DNA of 64,000 bases from Asticcacaulis sp. GTDB taxonomy: Bacteria > Pseudomonadota > Alphaproteobacteria > Caulobacterales > Caulobacteraceae. Both the position numbers and the translations under genes were made by a program. Location: contig JANQAC010000001.1 of the NCBI GenBank assembly GCA_024707255.1, positions 682,001 to 746,000 on the forward strand, read 5' to 3'. Positions 30,370 through 43,089 of this stretch are shown piece by piece (the first letter of the stretch is position 1; each line of letters opens with the position of its first letter). The notes beneath the pieces were generated by a model. The model did no database searches. It saw only the letters and a program-made list of their open reading frames with translations, and was not told where the DNA came from.

Positions 30370-31217
30370 GTGGGCACTCCGCTTTCCATGACCAGCGGCC
30401 CGCTGGCGCTGAGGCGGCTGGGTCCGAAGACGAGCCGCGCACTGACCTGCGGCACGCGGTCATAGGTGATATCCGAGCGCGGCCGGCGCCCGCGCCAGGC
30501 AAAAAACAGCAGGACGCCGACCAGGGCCGTGCCGAGCCACGCCCAGGCCAGTCCGGGCCTCAGCAGGTAGGCGGGGAAGGTCAGTTTGGGCAGGGTGATT
30601 TCAGGCAAGCGGAATTTGGGCACATCCAATTTGGGCAGTGACAGTTTCGGCCAGACGAATTTCGGCGGGGTGTTATGGGGCGCCTCCGTTGCCGATTTAG
30701 ACACAGCCATCGGGGCCTCGGCAGAAGCCGCCGGAACGGCATCCTCGACCGGCGCTTTTTGAACAGGTGGCGGCAGGTCGGCCTGAGCTTCCGCCACAGG
30801 TGTTTCAATTACAGGTGTTTCAGTCATTGGCGCCTCCGTTGAAGGCGTATCCGTTGAAGGGGGCACGACCGGCGTTTCGGCGGTCTGCGGGGAACGCGCC
30901 GGCCCGACCGAGACCTGCAGGGCCAGTTGTCCGCCGGCTGTCAGCGGCTCACCAGCCGCTGGCGTCTGCTGAAGTATGGTGCTGGAAGCGTCATCGCCGG
31001 GCGTTTTGGTCAGGGAGGGGTAAATAGCAAAATACTGGGCCAGGGGCACGGCCACGTCATCATAACGGCAGCCAACCAGGCGCGGCGCGACCTGTTTCGC
31101 CGCCGCGGCCCGGATTGCGCCGGCGCCACAACTCCGCGTCCCTTGCGCCGCAAGAGCCGGAACAGACATGATCAGGAAAGCACACGCACTCAGTACAGGT
31201 ACAGCGGCCGGTTTCAT
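30366..31217 (-). CDS. Membrane protein with PASTA-like domain and PKL repeats
   Basis: A 283-residue protein of unknown function. In order: a signal peptide (residues 1-23, ending PALAA); a PASTA-like beta-alpha fold around residues 30-105 (LVGCRYDDVAVPLAQYF, LQQTPAAGEPLTAGGQLAL); a Thr/Pro/Glu-rich linker of about 70 residues; a striking tandem of Pro-Lys-Leu units near 185-215 (PKLSLPKLDVPKFRLPEITL); one membrane span (LAWAWLGTALVGVLLFFAW) after a basic-free stretch; and a short tail with RVPQVSARLVFGPS. PASTA domains bind peptidoglycan or muropeptides in kinases and penicillin-binding proteins. Here there is no enzyme domain. The order puts the PASTA part outside and the tail inside. Confidence 0.65.
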   Translation of the reverse strand: MKPAAVPVLSACAFLIMSVPALAAQGTRSCGAGAIRAAAAKQVAPRLVGCRYDDVAVPLAQYFAIYPSLTKTPGDDASSTILQQTPAAGEPLTAGGQLALQVSVGPARSPQTAETPVVPPSTDTPSTEAPMTETPVIETPVAEAQADLPPPVQKAPVEDAVPAASAEAPMAVSKSATEAPHNTPPKFVWPKLSLPKLDVPKFRLPEITLPKLTFPAYLLRPGLAWAWLGTALVGVLLFFAWRGRRPRSDITYDRVPQVSARLVFGPSRLSASGPLVMESGVPT

Positions 31218-31452
31218 GCAGCCCCCTTAGGTTTACGCGCAGGTTGCAAGAGTCTTAACACCAATCCTCTGGCTCTGCCAGTCCGCGTTAACCATTACGG
31301 GGCGGGTGTTGAATTGCCGCACCAGCGTCCGCGCCGATGTTTCCCGTTATTACATATCTTCACATCGTGATGATCGACCGGAGATTCTCGATTCAAGGGT
31401 TGCAACACGGGAACATAGGCTCTAAAGCACCCGCTTAGCCATAAAACATGCA

Positions 31453-31502
31453 GCGCCCGAAGCGGCGCGATTTTTTTAACCGGACTGTGGACTCACAGCC
31501 CG
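31453..31502 (+). promoter_or_regulatory. Terminator-like hairpin and second hairpin in the carB leader region
   Basis: GCGCC (31453-31457) pairs with GGCGC (31464-31468) and is followed by T7 (31471-31477), a terminator shape. Directly after it CGG-CTGTG (from 31481) pairs with CACAG-CCG (to 31502). carB starts at 31555. No gene in this direction lies just upstream, so this may be an attenuator of carB or the end of an unseen small RNA. The rest of the 337-base gap (31218-31452) shows nothing I can name. Confidence 0.4.
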
Positions 31503-31554
31503 CTCTAATTTTGCGCAACTGACAAGGTTGCGCCTTGTGTTACGAAAGACCGAG

Positions 31555-34855
<3,301 letters not shown>

Positions 34856-34868
34856 CCGCATGAACTGA

Positions 34869-36346
34869 TCAGGGCTGGATTTTCACCGTTACACGCTTAT
34901 AGCGCGCCAGGGGCGGCGTACCCTTGTCCGTTACGCGGACAATAAATTCCGTCGTTTCCGGCCGGGTGACGGTCGCGCCCTCCACCCAGACGCCCTGAAC
35001 GTCCTCGGCGGACATTTTCATCACTGTCTTGAGCGTGCCGGCTTCGGGATACTGGAACCAGAGATAGGTCAGACTGTCGCCGTCGGGATCGGTCGTTCCT
35101 TTGGCGCTGAGCGCGAAGCCCTGACCGGATTTCACCGTCAGGACTTCAGGCACATCCAGGCGCACGACGGGCGGATGGTTCGCTTCATTGAACGGTTTCG
35201 TTGTCCACGCCATCCGCGCGGCGAAATCGTTCTGGAAATCATCCCGCCAGCGCCACAGGCTGACCTTGTTACCTGAAAATGTCTTCGTGCCGAAATGTAT
35301 GGCCCGGTTGTATTCCCCCATTTCCGGCGGCGCATAGTCGTCGCTCGCATTGGTCCAGATCGGCCGCATCTCCGGCACATAAGGCACGCCGCCCGGCATA
35401 TTCCCCGCTGCATCGGCATAGGGCTGCGGCTTATAGAGTTCATAACGGCCGCCCCACCCCCTTTGTCGGGATGCTCAGGGTCATTCAGTCCGTTGGGGAT
35501 CAGCGACAGGAAGGAAGGCGTGTCGCCTTCCATGCCATAGCCAACATCGGGATAGATGGCGCCCAGCGGGCCATGCCCCTGCTGGATATTATCCGCCAGC
35601 CATTTATTGCTGATGGTTGTGTTGTCTATGCCGGGAATGACCGAGTTAATCGCTATCCAGGTTGAGGCACCATAATCGCCGGGACTGACGATATAGAACA
35701 GATTGGGGAAATTCGTCCTGATCCATGTGCCCGAATCGTCCTGGTCGGAAATGGTATGAACCCTGAGCTTGGCGATAAGCCTGGCGGCTTCGGCTTCGCT
35801 CATCGTGTGCTTAATCTTGTAGAGCGCCTGGGCCAGTGTATTGGTGCCGCCCCAGGCGGTCACCCAGACCGGGCGATCGTCCCTTTCCTGCAACACCTGG
35901 ATGATGCGGTCAGAACCGGGCGAATCCCTGCCTTCGCCGACACCGGCCATGCCGTAGACCGGCAGCCCCTGACGGACGAGCGAGAGCAGGTCGTTCGCTT
36001 GCGGATAGCCTTTGTCATGCAAAAGCAGATTGTCCCGGACCTGACCATAGGCGCCGATCACCTCACGAACAGACTGCGGATTGACTGTGCTTTTCATCCA
36101 GACGGAGGTGGTCGCTATCAGCCCCTCGATATCGATCTCGTTTGAATAGAGCATCAAGCGGACAAGCGATTCCGTGTCATCCGGATCGGCGCCGACATCA
36201 GTGAGCACAATGAGCCGCTGTTTGCCGGTTTGGGCCGGTGCATTCGTGGGCATTGCGGCGGCAAGCGCCGCCTGGGGCAAAGATGTGGACAGGCCGGCCA
36301 GACACAGGGACAGGGCAAAAGGAAAGAGGGTTGTTTTCTTTAGCAT
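34869..36346 (-). CDS. Sde182-like cellulose-binding protein with nucleoside-hydrolase-like fold (one frameshift)
   Basis: The gene starts at 36346 after GGGAGCGATAAC and encodes a signal peptide (MLKKTTLFPFALSLCLAGLS, cleaved near LAA). The N-terminal domain has VLTDVGADPDDTESLVRLML and WVTAWGGTNTLAQALYKIK, matching the nucleoside-hydrolase-like domain of the Sde182/DUF1593 family. Near 35456-35460 a C5 run should be C6: adding one base restores DKGGWGGRYELY and joins the C-terminal beta-sandwich domain (SLTYLWFQYPEAGTLK). The restored protein is about 492 residues, secreted, and probably binds or acts on plant-wall polysaccharide. It lies tail-to-tail with carB. Confidence 0.8.
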
Positions 36347-36531
36347 GTTATCGCTCCCATTTTTATGAACGCACGCTAACCTAAACCTGCGGTCGCGCAA
36401 GCCCCAATCGTTGACAGCCTTGCCGGTTGCTCCCGGTCAAAAAAATGCCGGTCTCTTAAAAAGCCCTTAAGGCTGGTATTCTAAAGTCGTGGGCGACTGC
36501 GCAGGTATCCATTATTTTTGAGGTCCGGTCC

Positions 36532-37122
36532 ATGGAAGTCACGCCCGTCCCGTCCGTCAATGCCCCGCTGGCGCCGCTGCGTGTGCAGCCGGTCACCGCC
36601 GCGCCGGAACGCCTGCCCCCAGAACGCCTACAGAGTGACCGTTACGCCACCGCTTTTTCGCTCAATCAGGCGCAGTTCAATGCCTTGGCGGCTTTTCTTG
36701 GCAGCGCCGAGGTCGGCAGCCAACTGGATAAGCGCCTCAAAGCCATGCAGGCCCTGCGCGGCCTGGCGGCGCGCGGGCAACTGCGCGGCATCGACTCGAA
36801 AAACGCCCGCCTGTTTCATCAGTTGACGGATCAAAGCGATCTCGGCCAACGCGAAGCCGCCATCCAGCAGGATGAGGTCGCCGCCATCAATGCCGCCATC
36901 GCCCGTCAGACGGCCCCGGCCCAGGCGCAGAAAGCCTTTTTCGATCATCTGTCTCCGGACGATCAGGTCATCCACTTCGAACTGAACGTCAACGCCATCA
37001 ATATGCACGGTTTTCAGCGCTATGCCTCGCTTGAAGACTACCGTCGCAAACTGGCCGAAGCCACGGCCAAAGCCTCTCAAGACGCCCTGCCGCCGGCAGC
37101 GCTCGTTTCCGGTGTCATCTGA
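36532..37122 (+). CDS. Hypothetical protein
   Basis: A 196-residue soluble protein of no recognised family. The first 35 residues are Pro-rich and probably disordered. The rest is helical and Gln/Ala-rich (LNQAQFNALAAFLGSAEVG, LGQREAAIQQDEVAAINAAI), ending with FELNVNAINMHGFQRYASLE. GAGG sits seven bases before the ATG. There is no signal peptide or membrane span. It stands alone between a divergently oriented Sde182-like gene and the DUF6311-like gene. The Pro-rich start and Gln/Ala repeats recall flagellar or surface-associated proteins, but this is a loose impression. Confidence 0.6.
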   Translation: MEVTPVPSVNAPLAPLRVQPVTAAPERLPPERLQSDRYATAFSLNQAQFNALAAFLGSAEVGSQLDKRLKAMQALRGLAARGQLRGIDSKNARLFHQLTDQSDLGQREAAIQQDEVAAINAAIARQTAPAQAQKAFFDHLSPDDQVIHFELNVNAINMHGFQRYASLEDYRRKLAEATAKASQDALPPAALVSGVI

Positions 37123-37152
37123 CCGGCTGTCGCCCGTAACAAAAAGTCAACC

Positions 37153-37170
37153 GTTCACATGCTTGTGAAC
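37153..37170. promoter_or_regulatory. Palindrome upstream of the DUF6311-like gene
   Basis: GTTCACA-TGCT-TGTGAAC is a perfect inverted repeat with 7-bp arms, 139 bases before the next start. It has the form of a dimeric repressor site, but no regulator is known for it. Confidence 0.35.
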
Positions 37171-37308
37171 TGCGGCAAATGCGCTATGATTGCGCTGCAA
37201 AAAATTGCGACCGCCGTGCTCTGTATTGCCGCAAAAAAGTCATGCGGTTTGGGCAAAGGCACGATTGTTGCACACCCGCGCCCTACCTTAATCTGAGTAC
37301 AAGACACA

Positions 37309-39649
37309 ATGACCTTGCCGAATTGGCTCCGTCCCGGCCAGCTATACGCGAAACTCATGCAAGCCCTCAGGCAGACCCCGCCTGCCGTCTGGACCGGCCT
37401 GCATCGCGGCCTGTGCGTGGTCGCGCCGCTTTTGCTGTTCGCGGCCTTTTTCGACGTCAATGTGGTCAACCCGACGCGCATCGGCTGGCTGATGGAGCAT
37501 GACTGGGGCCAGCATGTGCTGGGCTGGAACGCCTGGCGCCGGATGCCCTGGTCGACCTTCAACCACGAGACGCTTCTGGGTGCGCCGGTCGGCAACACCA
37601 TCTTCTCGACCGACTCAAACCCTTTGTTTGCCTTTATCTTCAAGCCTTTCCGCCAGTGGCTGCCGGATAATTTCCAATATATCGGCCCGTGGTTCCTGTT
37701 CTGCGTGGTGATGCACTTCACCTTCGCCTACAAGCTGATCCGCCCGCACGCGCCCGGCCGCTGGACCGCTCTGGGCGGCGCCATTGCTCTGTCCGCCCTG
37801 CCCATGCTCTATTACCGGATGCGCCACGATACCCTGGTGGCCCAGTGGCTGATCCTGTGGGGCCTGCATCTCTTCATCAATGTGAAGGACGACAGGCTGC
37901 CCGAAGGTTCCGGCTGGCGCTTTGTCGTGAGCTGGTTCCGCAATGGCGAAAAAATGCTGGGCTGGTCGGCCCTGCTGTTCGTCACCGGCATGGTCCACCC
38001 CTATCTGCTGTTCATGATCGCCGCCATTTTCGGCGGTGACTGCATCAAGCGCTTCTTCGGCGGCGTTCAGGCGGATTTTTCCGAGCGCAAACTCAAGCTG
38101 ACCGCCGACTGGAAGACCCTGCTCGATGCCGTGATCCGTGCTGTCCCGCCGCTCGCCCTGGCCGTGCTGGCCCTCTATATCGGCGGCAGCTTCAACAAGG
38201 GCATGAGCCCCGGCGCCGGTGGTTATGGCTACTATTCCTTCCCGCTCGATGGCTGGTTCAATCCGGTCATGCCGGAATTCTCGACCATTCTCAAAGCGTG
38301 GCCGCTCGATGGCGGACAGTCTTTTGAGGGGTATCAGTATCTCGGCTTCGGCCTGATCGTGCTGGTGATCGCCGCCATCGTGCTCTACATCACCACCCCG
38401 GAAGCGAAAGCGGCGCGCGGCTTCATCGCCGCTTTGCGCCCCCTGACTATTCCCTTCCTGCTGCTGCTGCTGATCGCCACTTCCAATCACGCGCAGTTCT
38501 ACGGTTACGACATCTGGAAGTTCAGACTGCCCGATGAGCTGCGCAATCCCGCCGCCATCCTGCGCGCCTCCGGCCGCCTGACCTGGCCGATCACCTATCT
38601 GCTGGTCGCCACTGCGCTTGTCGTCCTGTTCAAGAGCCGTCCGAAGACCATCGCCGTCCTGCTGCCGCTGGTTCTGGTCGTGCAGGCCTATGATATTTCC
38701 GGCATGTCGAAAGCGATGCGACAGGCCACGCAACTGGCCGCCTCCGACCAGATTTTCTACGAGACGCCGAGCCCGGAATGGGACCAACTCGTGAAGGACG
38801 CCAAGGGCATCGATTTCTACCCGGCCAATGTGCATATGAACGACAAATTGTTCTATGAACTGACCTGCGCGCGCCACCTCGCAGGCCAAGCCGGTCAATA
38901 CCATGTATGCGGCCCGCGAAAACCTGATCCAGATCGCCAACCAGGAAGCCGGCATGGACGCCTTCAAGCGCGGCGAGGTCAAGTCCGACCACCTGTTCGT
39001 CTTCCTCAAGCAGTGCGACGCGCCCCAGGAACTGTGGCCGCGTCTGCGGATGCTCGACGGCGTGTGGATCATCCCGCCGAAGGACAGCCATATCGATCTG
39101 CCCAAGCCGGAATGGTCGCCCCTGCGTTCCGAAGTCCGCTTCGGCTGGCTGGATCAGGGCACCTGTCTGCTCGATGAAAACTGGTCTCGCCCGGAATATG
39201 ACGGCGTGTGGAGCGAAGGCCCGGCGGCCAACCTGCGCATTCCGATCAAACACGTCCAGTTCGATACGCCCAAGCCCAAGGAACTGGACATGACGATGAA
39301 GGCCAAGAGCCGCCAGCCGGTCCTGGTCAGCGTCTTCGTCAATGGCGTCAAGGTCGGCGAGGTCAATCTCACCAACCGCACCACGCTCAACACCCTGCCC
39401 CTGCCGGCCTCGGCTCTGCGCAGCGAAAACCTCCGGATCCGCTTCCTGGTCGAGGAACCGGCGAAGGACGAGGACGAGATCATCGCCACCAAGGCGGCCG
39501 AAAAATACAGTGGCCGCGGCGCCGCCTTCAAGGCCGCCAAGGCGGCTGCGGCGATTCCGGTGGATGCCCGCGCCCTCGGCATCAAGCTGATCGACATCAA
39601 GCTGGTCGATCCGAATGCGCCGGTGCCCGCCGCGCCGCTGGCCGGCTGA
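37309..39649 (+). CDS. DUF6311-like polytopic membrane protein, GT-C-type fold (one frameshift)
   Basis: The N-terminal reading runs from 37309 to a shift near 38866, where an extra T in CTGACCTGCGCG breaks the frame; deleting it joins ELTARATSQAKPVN to MYAARENLIQIA and gives about 780 residues. The N-terminal two thirds hold ten or more membrane spans with short loops such as RIGWLMEHDWGQHVLGWNAWR and LPMLYYRMRHDTLVAQW. The first of these, with Glu-His-Asp, resembles the catalytic loop of GT-C glycosyltransferases. A soluble domain of about 270 residues follows, predicted periplasmic, with a beta-sandwich part (PVLVSVFVNGVKVGEVNL). I recall similar proteins as DUF6311. A role in modifying a surface glycan is plausible but unproven. 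Confidence 0.75.
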
Positions 39650-39660
39650 ATCCATTCGAT

Positions 39661-39822
39661 AAACCGGCGGTCCGCAAAAGTTCTTTTAAATCACAGCAAA
39701 TAGAACTATAAGGGCTGCCGGTTTCGTTTTGTGCACTGCCTCAGCAGGAAACGAACAAGCCCACCATCGAAACTATTCGTCCTGACCGGTTGTTGTCCCC
39801 CTCAACCGACGTCAGGATTTTT
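39661..39822 (+). promoter_or_regulatory. Structured greA leader ending in a terminator
   Basis: Three hairpins follow one another: AAACCGGC (39661-39668) with GCCGGTTT (39717-39724), enclosing AGTTCT/AGAACT; TTCGTTT (39723-39729) with AAACGAA (39749-39755); and CCTGAC-CGGTTG (39781-39792) with CAACCG-AC-GTCAGG (39803-39816), followed by T5 (39818-39822). The last is a textbook terminator only 37 bases before greA. It either ends the upstream gene or attenuates greA, as reported for the greA leader in E. coli. Confidence 0.65.
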
Positions 39823-39859
39823 GTCATTCCTCAGGGCGGAAATAAAGTTTTAATCGCAC

Positions 39860-40333
39860 ATGGAAAAAGTGCCGATGACCGTCGCGGGCTACCAGGTTCT
39901 CGACGATGAACTGAAGCGTTTGAAGTCGGTCGAGCGCCCGAGCGTGATCGCCGCCATTTCGGAAGCGCGCGCCCATGGCGACCTGTCCGAAAACGCCGAA
40001 TACCATGCCGCCAAGGAGCGCCGGGGCTGGATCGAGGGCCAGATCGCCGAGATCGAGGACAAGATCAGCCGCGCCCAGGTGATCGATGTATCGAAGCTCT
40101 CCGGCAATAAGATCAAGTTCGGCGCCACGGTCACCGTGATCGACGAAGACACTGAGGAAGAAGGCCGCTACCAGGTGGTCGGCGACCACGAGGCCGACGT
40201 GAAATCGGGCAAGATTTCGCTGTCGTCGCCGCTGTCGCGCGCCATGATCGGCAAGGAGGTCGGTGATGTCGTCGAGGTCCAGACCCCCGGCGGCGTCAAG
40301 GCGTATGAAATTCTCAAGGTTGAATGGCTCTGA
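39860..40333 (+). CDS. greA: Transcription elongation factor GreA
   Basis: A 157-residue protein of typical length. The N-terminal coiled coil reaches into the RNA polymerase secondary channel and carries the acidic tip ([20 protein letters not shown]) that stimulates cleavage of backtracked RNA. The C-terminal FKBP-like domain follows ([38 protein letters not shown]). It is a single gene with a structured leader containing a terminator upstream and its own terminator at 40392-40430 downstream. Confidence 0.97.
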   Translation: MEKVPMTVAGYQVLDDELKRLKSVERPSVIAAISEARAHGDLSENAEYHAAKERRGWIEGQIAEIEDKISRAQVIDVSKLSGNKIKFGATVTVIDEDTEEEGRYQVVGDHEADVKSGKISLSSPLSRAMIGKEVGDVVEVQTPGGVKAYEILKVEWL

Positions 40334-40391
40334 CGGAATTGCAGAGGCCAATAAGGTCTTGCTTTTTTGCGCTGCGATGAAGACAACGACT

Positions 40392-40430
40392 TGCGCGGGT
40401 CCGATTAAAGTCAGATCCGCGCACGTTTTT
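40392..40430 (+). terminator. Rho-independent terminator after greA
   Basis: TGCGCGGGTC (40392-40401) pairs with GATCCGCGCA (40414-40423), allowing one G-T pair, and is followed by CG and T5. Confidence 0.75.
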
Positions 40431-40481
40431 GACGTTTATTGTGAATCGCCCGGCCAGGCCGTGTGAGGATGGGAGTGAGGG

Positions 40482-41468
40482 ATGCCTCTGCCGCTCATAA
40501 TCTGGGCCGTGTCCGATGGACGGGCGGGCATTGAAAACCAGGTTCTGGGATTGGCAGAAGCCGTGGCGCGGATCAGTCCGGCCAAGATCATCAAGAAGCG
40601 CATTCGTTACAACGATCTGTTCGATCGCCTGCCTTCGGCGCTCAAGATCATGCCCGATCGCATGTTAAGCCCCGGGAGCGATACGCTGGATGCCCCCTGG
40701 CCGGATATCTGGATCGCCGCGGGCCGCGCCACCATTCCGCACAGCAGCCGGATGCGCGCCCGGTCCAAAGGACAGACCTTCGTCGTCCAGCTTCAGGATC
40801 CGCGCCATAACCTGAAGGCGTTCGACCTCGTCATCGCGCCCGAACATGATCATGTCGAAGGCGGGAATGTCCTGTCGATCATCGGCTCCACCAACCGTAT
40901 CGAAGCCACGAAGCTGAACAATGGCCTCAAGGCGTGGCGCAACAAGCTGAAGGGCCTGCCGAAGCCGCGCGTCGCCGTGCTGATCGGCGGACGGTCGAAA
41001 GCCTATGACCTTGACGCCGCCCATGCCCGCATACTCGCCGAAGAGGTTCATGCCGCCATTACCCAGGTCAAGGGCTCCGTGCTGCTGACCGTGTCACGCC
41101 GCACGCCGCTGGAGGCCCGCGTGGCGATCGAGGACATTCTGAAAGACCTGCCCGGCATCATCTATGACGGTCTGGGCGAAAATCCCTATTTTGCCTTCCT
41201 CAAGGCCGCCGATCATTTCCTGGTGACGGAGGACTCGGTCAATATGGTCACCGAAGCCGCGTCCACCGGCAAGTCGATCCAGATCCTCAGCCTGGAACGG
41301 CGCTCTCTCGGTTCCGGGGAAAAATTCGAGGATTTTCACGAGACCCTGCGCGCCAAGGGCATTACCCATCCGTTTAACGGCACTCTGGCGGGCGCCTCCT
41401 ATCCGCCGCTCGATGAAACCCGCCGCGCCGCCGAATACCTGCTGGATATGTATCACAGCCGGAAATAA
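40482..41468 (+). CDS. ELM1/GtrOC1-like glycosyltransferase-fold protein
   Basis: A 328-residue protein of the mitochondrial fission ELM1-like family (a GT-B-like fold). Marks are IIWAVSDGRAGIENQVLGLA at the start, PWPDIWIAAGRATI, FVVQLQDPRHNLKAFDLVIA, VAVLIGGRSKAYDL, and FLVTEDSVNMVTEAASTGK near the end. Bacterial members are common in alphaproteobacteria and are often linked to cell-envelope glycan genes; their reaction is not established. GGGAGTGAGGG precedes the ATG. The gene stands alone between two terminators. Confidence 0.82.
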   Translation: MPLPLIIWAVSDGRAGIENQVLGLAEAVARISPAKIIKKRIRYNDLFDRLPSALKIMPDRMLSPGSDTLDAPWPDIWIAAGRATIPHSSRMRARSKGQTFVVQLQDPRHNLKAFDLVIAPEHDHVEGGNVLSIIGSTNRIEATKLNNGLKAWRNKLKGLPKPRVAVLIGGRSKAYDLDAAHARILAEEVHAAITQVKGSVLLTVSRRTPLEARVAIEDILKDLPGIIYDGLGENPYFAFLKAADHFLVTEDSVNMVTEAASTGKSIQILSLERRSLGSGEKFEDFHETLRAKGITHPFNGTLAGASYPPLDETRRAAEYLLDMYHSRK

Positions 41469-41476
41469 CCAAAAAA

Positions 41477-41514
41477 ACAGCCGGCGAAGCTCTCACTCTT
41501 CGCCGGCTGTTTTA
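41477..41514. terminator. Bidirectional rho-independent terminator
   Basis: ACAGCCGGCGAAG (41477-41489) pairs with CTTCGCCGGCTGT (41498-41510), with A7 before and T4 after, between convergent genes. Confidence 0.9.
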
Positions 41515-41534
41515 TAAGGGCTGAATACGTTGGG

Positions 41535-41795
41535 TTAAACGTGTCGACCCCGCATCATGCGGCCGAGCGCAATCAGGATACAGGCGCCAATAATGCCGGC
41601 AATCAGGTAACCGATCACGCCGCCGAAGCCGATACCGACCATCGAAAACAGGGCGTTGGCGACGATCGAGCCGACAATACCCAGGATGATGTTCATCAGA
41701 AGCCCCTGGTTGGACTTCATGATCTGCTCAGCGACCCAGCCGGCGGCCGCCCCTACAATAATGGCCAGAAGCCAGCCAATGCCTTGTTCTTGCAT
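41535..41795 (-). CDS. GlsB/YeaQ/YmgE family small membrane protein
   Basis: An 86-residue protein with three membrane spans (IGWLLAIIVGAAAGWVAE, NIILGIVGSIVANALF, YLIAGIIGACILIALG) and glycine-rich helix contacts. It belongs to the transglycosylase-associated family (YeaQ/YmgE), often induced by general stress; biochemical function is unknown. The start at 41795 follows GAGGTGATATC. A longer reading from 41969 has no ribosome site and is rejected. Confidence 0.9.
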   Translation of the reverse strand: MQEQGIGWLLAIIVGAAAGWVAEQIMKSNQGLLMNIILGIVGSIVANALFSMVGIGFGGVIGYLIAGIIGACILIALGRMMRGRHV

Positions 41796-41924
41796 GATAT
41801 CACCTCTTTCATGACCTCCGCGAACAGCCCGCGGATTTAGGACAAGCCTAATCTGCCCAAAAAGGTTTTGGGATATGGTTCGGCGGCCAGATTGCAAAGT
41901 TTCGGAAAAGAACAAGGGTGTTGA

Positions 41925-41942
41925 AAAGCGCGTCCGCGCTTT
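41925..41942. repeat. Perfect palindrome upstream of trxB
   Basis: AAAGCGCG-TC-CGCGCTTT has 8-bp arms and lies 75 bases before trxB. TTGAAA (41921-41926) overlaps its left arm and could be a -35 hexamer, so a regulator site is possible. Confidence 0.35.
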
Positions 41943-42016
41943 AATTCCTGATGACATTCGCCGCATCACTACCTATCTAATGGCCGTTAACTTTTCCGAT
42001 TCCGCAGGTTCCCGTC

Positions 42017-43057
42017 ATGTCCAAGCCCCGTCCCCTTCGCTGCGCCATCATCGGCACCGGCCCTGCCGGCTGGACTGCCGCCATCTATGCCGCGCGCGGC
42101 CTGTTATCGCCGGTTATCTTCACCGGCCCGCAGGACGGCGGCCAGTTGACGATCACCACGGACGTGGAAAACTATCCCGGTTTCGCCGAGGTGGTGCAGG
42201 GCCCGTGGCTGATGGACCAGATGAAGGCCCAGGCCGTGCATATGGGCACCGAAATCATCGGCGAGATCGTGACGAAGGCTGATCTTTCGAAGCGCCCCTT
42301 CCTGCTGGAAACCGAGAGCGGCGCGCAGTTCCTGGCCGAGACAGTCATTATCGCCACCGGCGCCCAGGCCAAGTGGCTGGGCCTCGAATCTGAAAAAACC
42401 TATCAGGGCTTTGGCGTATCGGCCTGCGCCACCTGCGACGGCTTCTTCTACCGCAACAAGGTGGTGGCCGTGGTCGGCGGCGGCAATACGGCGGTCGAAG
42501 AGGCGCTGTTCCTCACCAAGTTCGCCGCCAAGGTCTATCTGATCCACCGCCGTGAACAGCTTCGCGCCGAGAAGATCCTGGTCGAGCGTCTGCTCAATGA
42601 TCCGAAGATCGAGCCGATCTGGAATGTCGCCATTGATGAAATCCTGGGCGAGACCAATGAATTCGGCGGCGCGGGCGTGGTTGGCGTGCGCCTGCAGGAC
42701 GTCAATACCGGCGAAAACCGCGTCGTTGATCTCGACGGCGTCTTTATCGCCATTGGCCACGCGCCGTCGTCGCAGCTCTTCGAGGGACAACTGGAAACCA
42801 AGTCCGGCGGTTATCTGGTCGTTGAACCCGGCACGCCGAAAACCTCGATCAAGGGCGTCTTCGCTGCGGGTGACGTCACCGACGATGTCTATCGCCAGGC
42901 TGTCACGGCCGCCGGCATGGGCTGCCAGGCGGCGCTGGAAGCCATCCGTCTGATCGCGGAAGAGGACCATCACCACAGCCTGCTGACCGCGAAAGAAATC
43001 GCTGAAGATTTTTCGCACCTGACCCTTGAACAGCAGAAAGTCGCTACCAAATCTTAA
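42017..43057 (+). CDS. trxB: Thioredoxin-disulfide reductase
   Basis: A 346-residue flavoenzyme that passes electrons from NADPH to thioredoxin in the cytoplasm. The FAD site is GTGPAG (13-18). The redox-active pair is Cys137 and Cys140 in SACATCDGFF. The NADPH site is VVGGGNTAVEEALFL followed by HRREQLRAEK, whose arginines favour NADPH. The C-terminal FAD contact is FAAGDVTDDVYRQAVTAAG. There are about 25 residues beyond the usual end, including a His-rich bit (EEDHHHSLL). It is probably transcribed alone. Confidence 0.96.
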   Translation: MSKPRPLRCAIIGTGPAGWTAAIYAARGLLSPVIFTGPQDGGQLTITTDVENYPGFAEVVQGPWLMDQMKAQAVHMGTEIIGEIVTKADLSKRPFLLETESGAQFLAETVIIATGAQAKWLGLESEKTYQGFGVSACATCDGFFYRNKVVAVVGGGNTAVEEALFLTKFAAKVYLIHRREQLRAEKILVERLLNDPKIEPIWNVAIDEILGETNEFGGAGVVGVRLQDVNTGENRVVDLDGVFIAIGHAPSSQLFEGQLETKSGGYLVVEPGTPKTSIKGVFAAGDVTDDVYRQAVTAAGMGCQAALEAIRLIAEEDHHHSLLTAKEIAEDFSHLTLEQQKVATKS

Positions 43058-43089
43058 AGCGAAGGCGCCGATAACGGGCCTTCTGGTTT

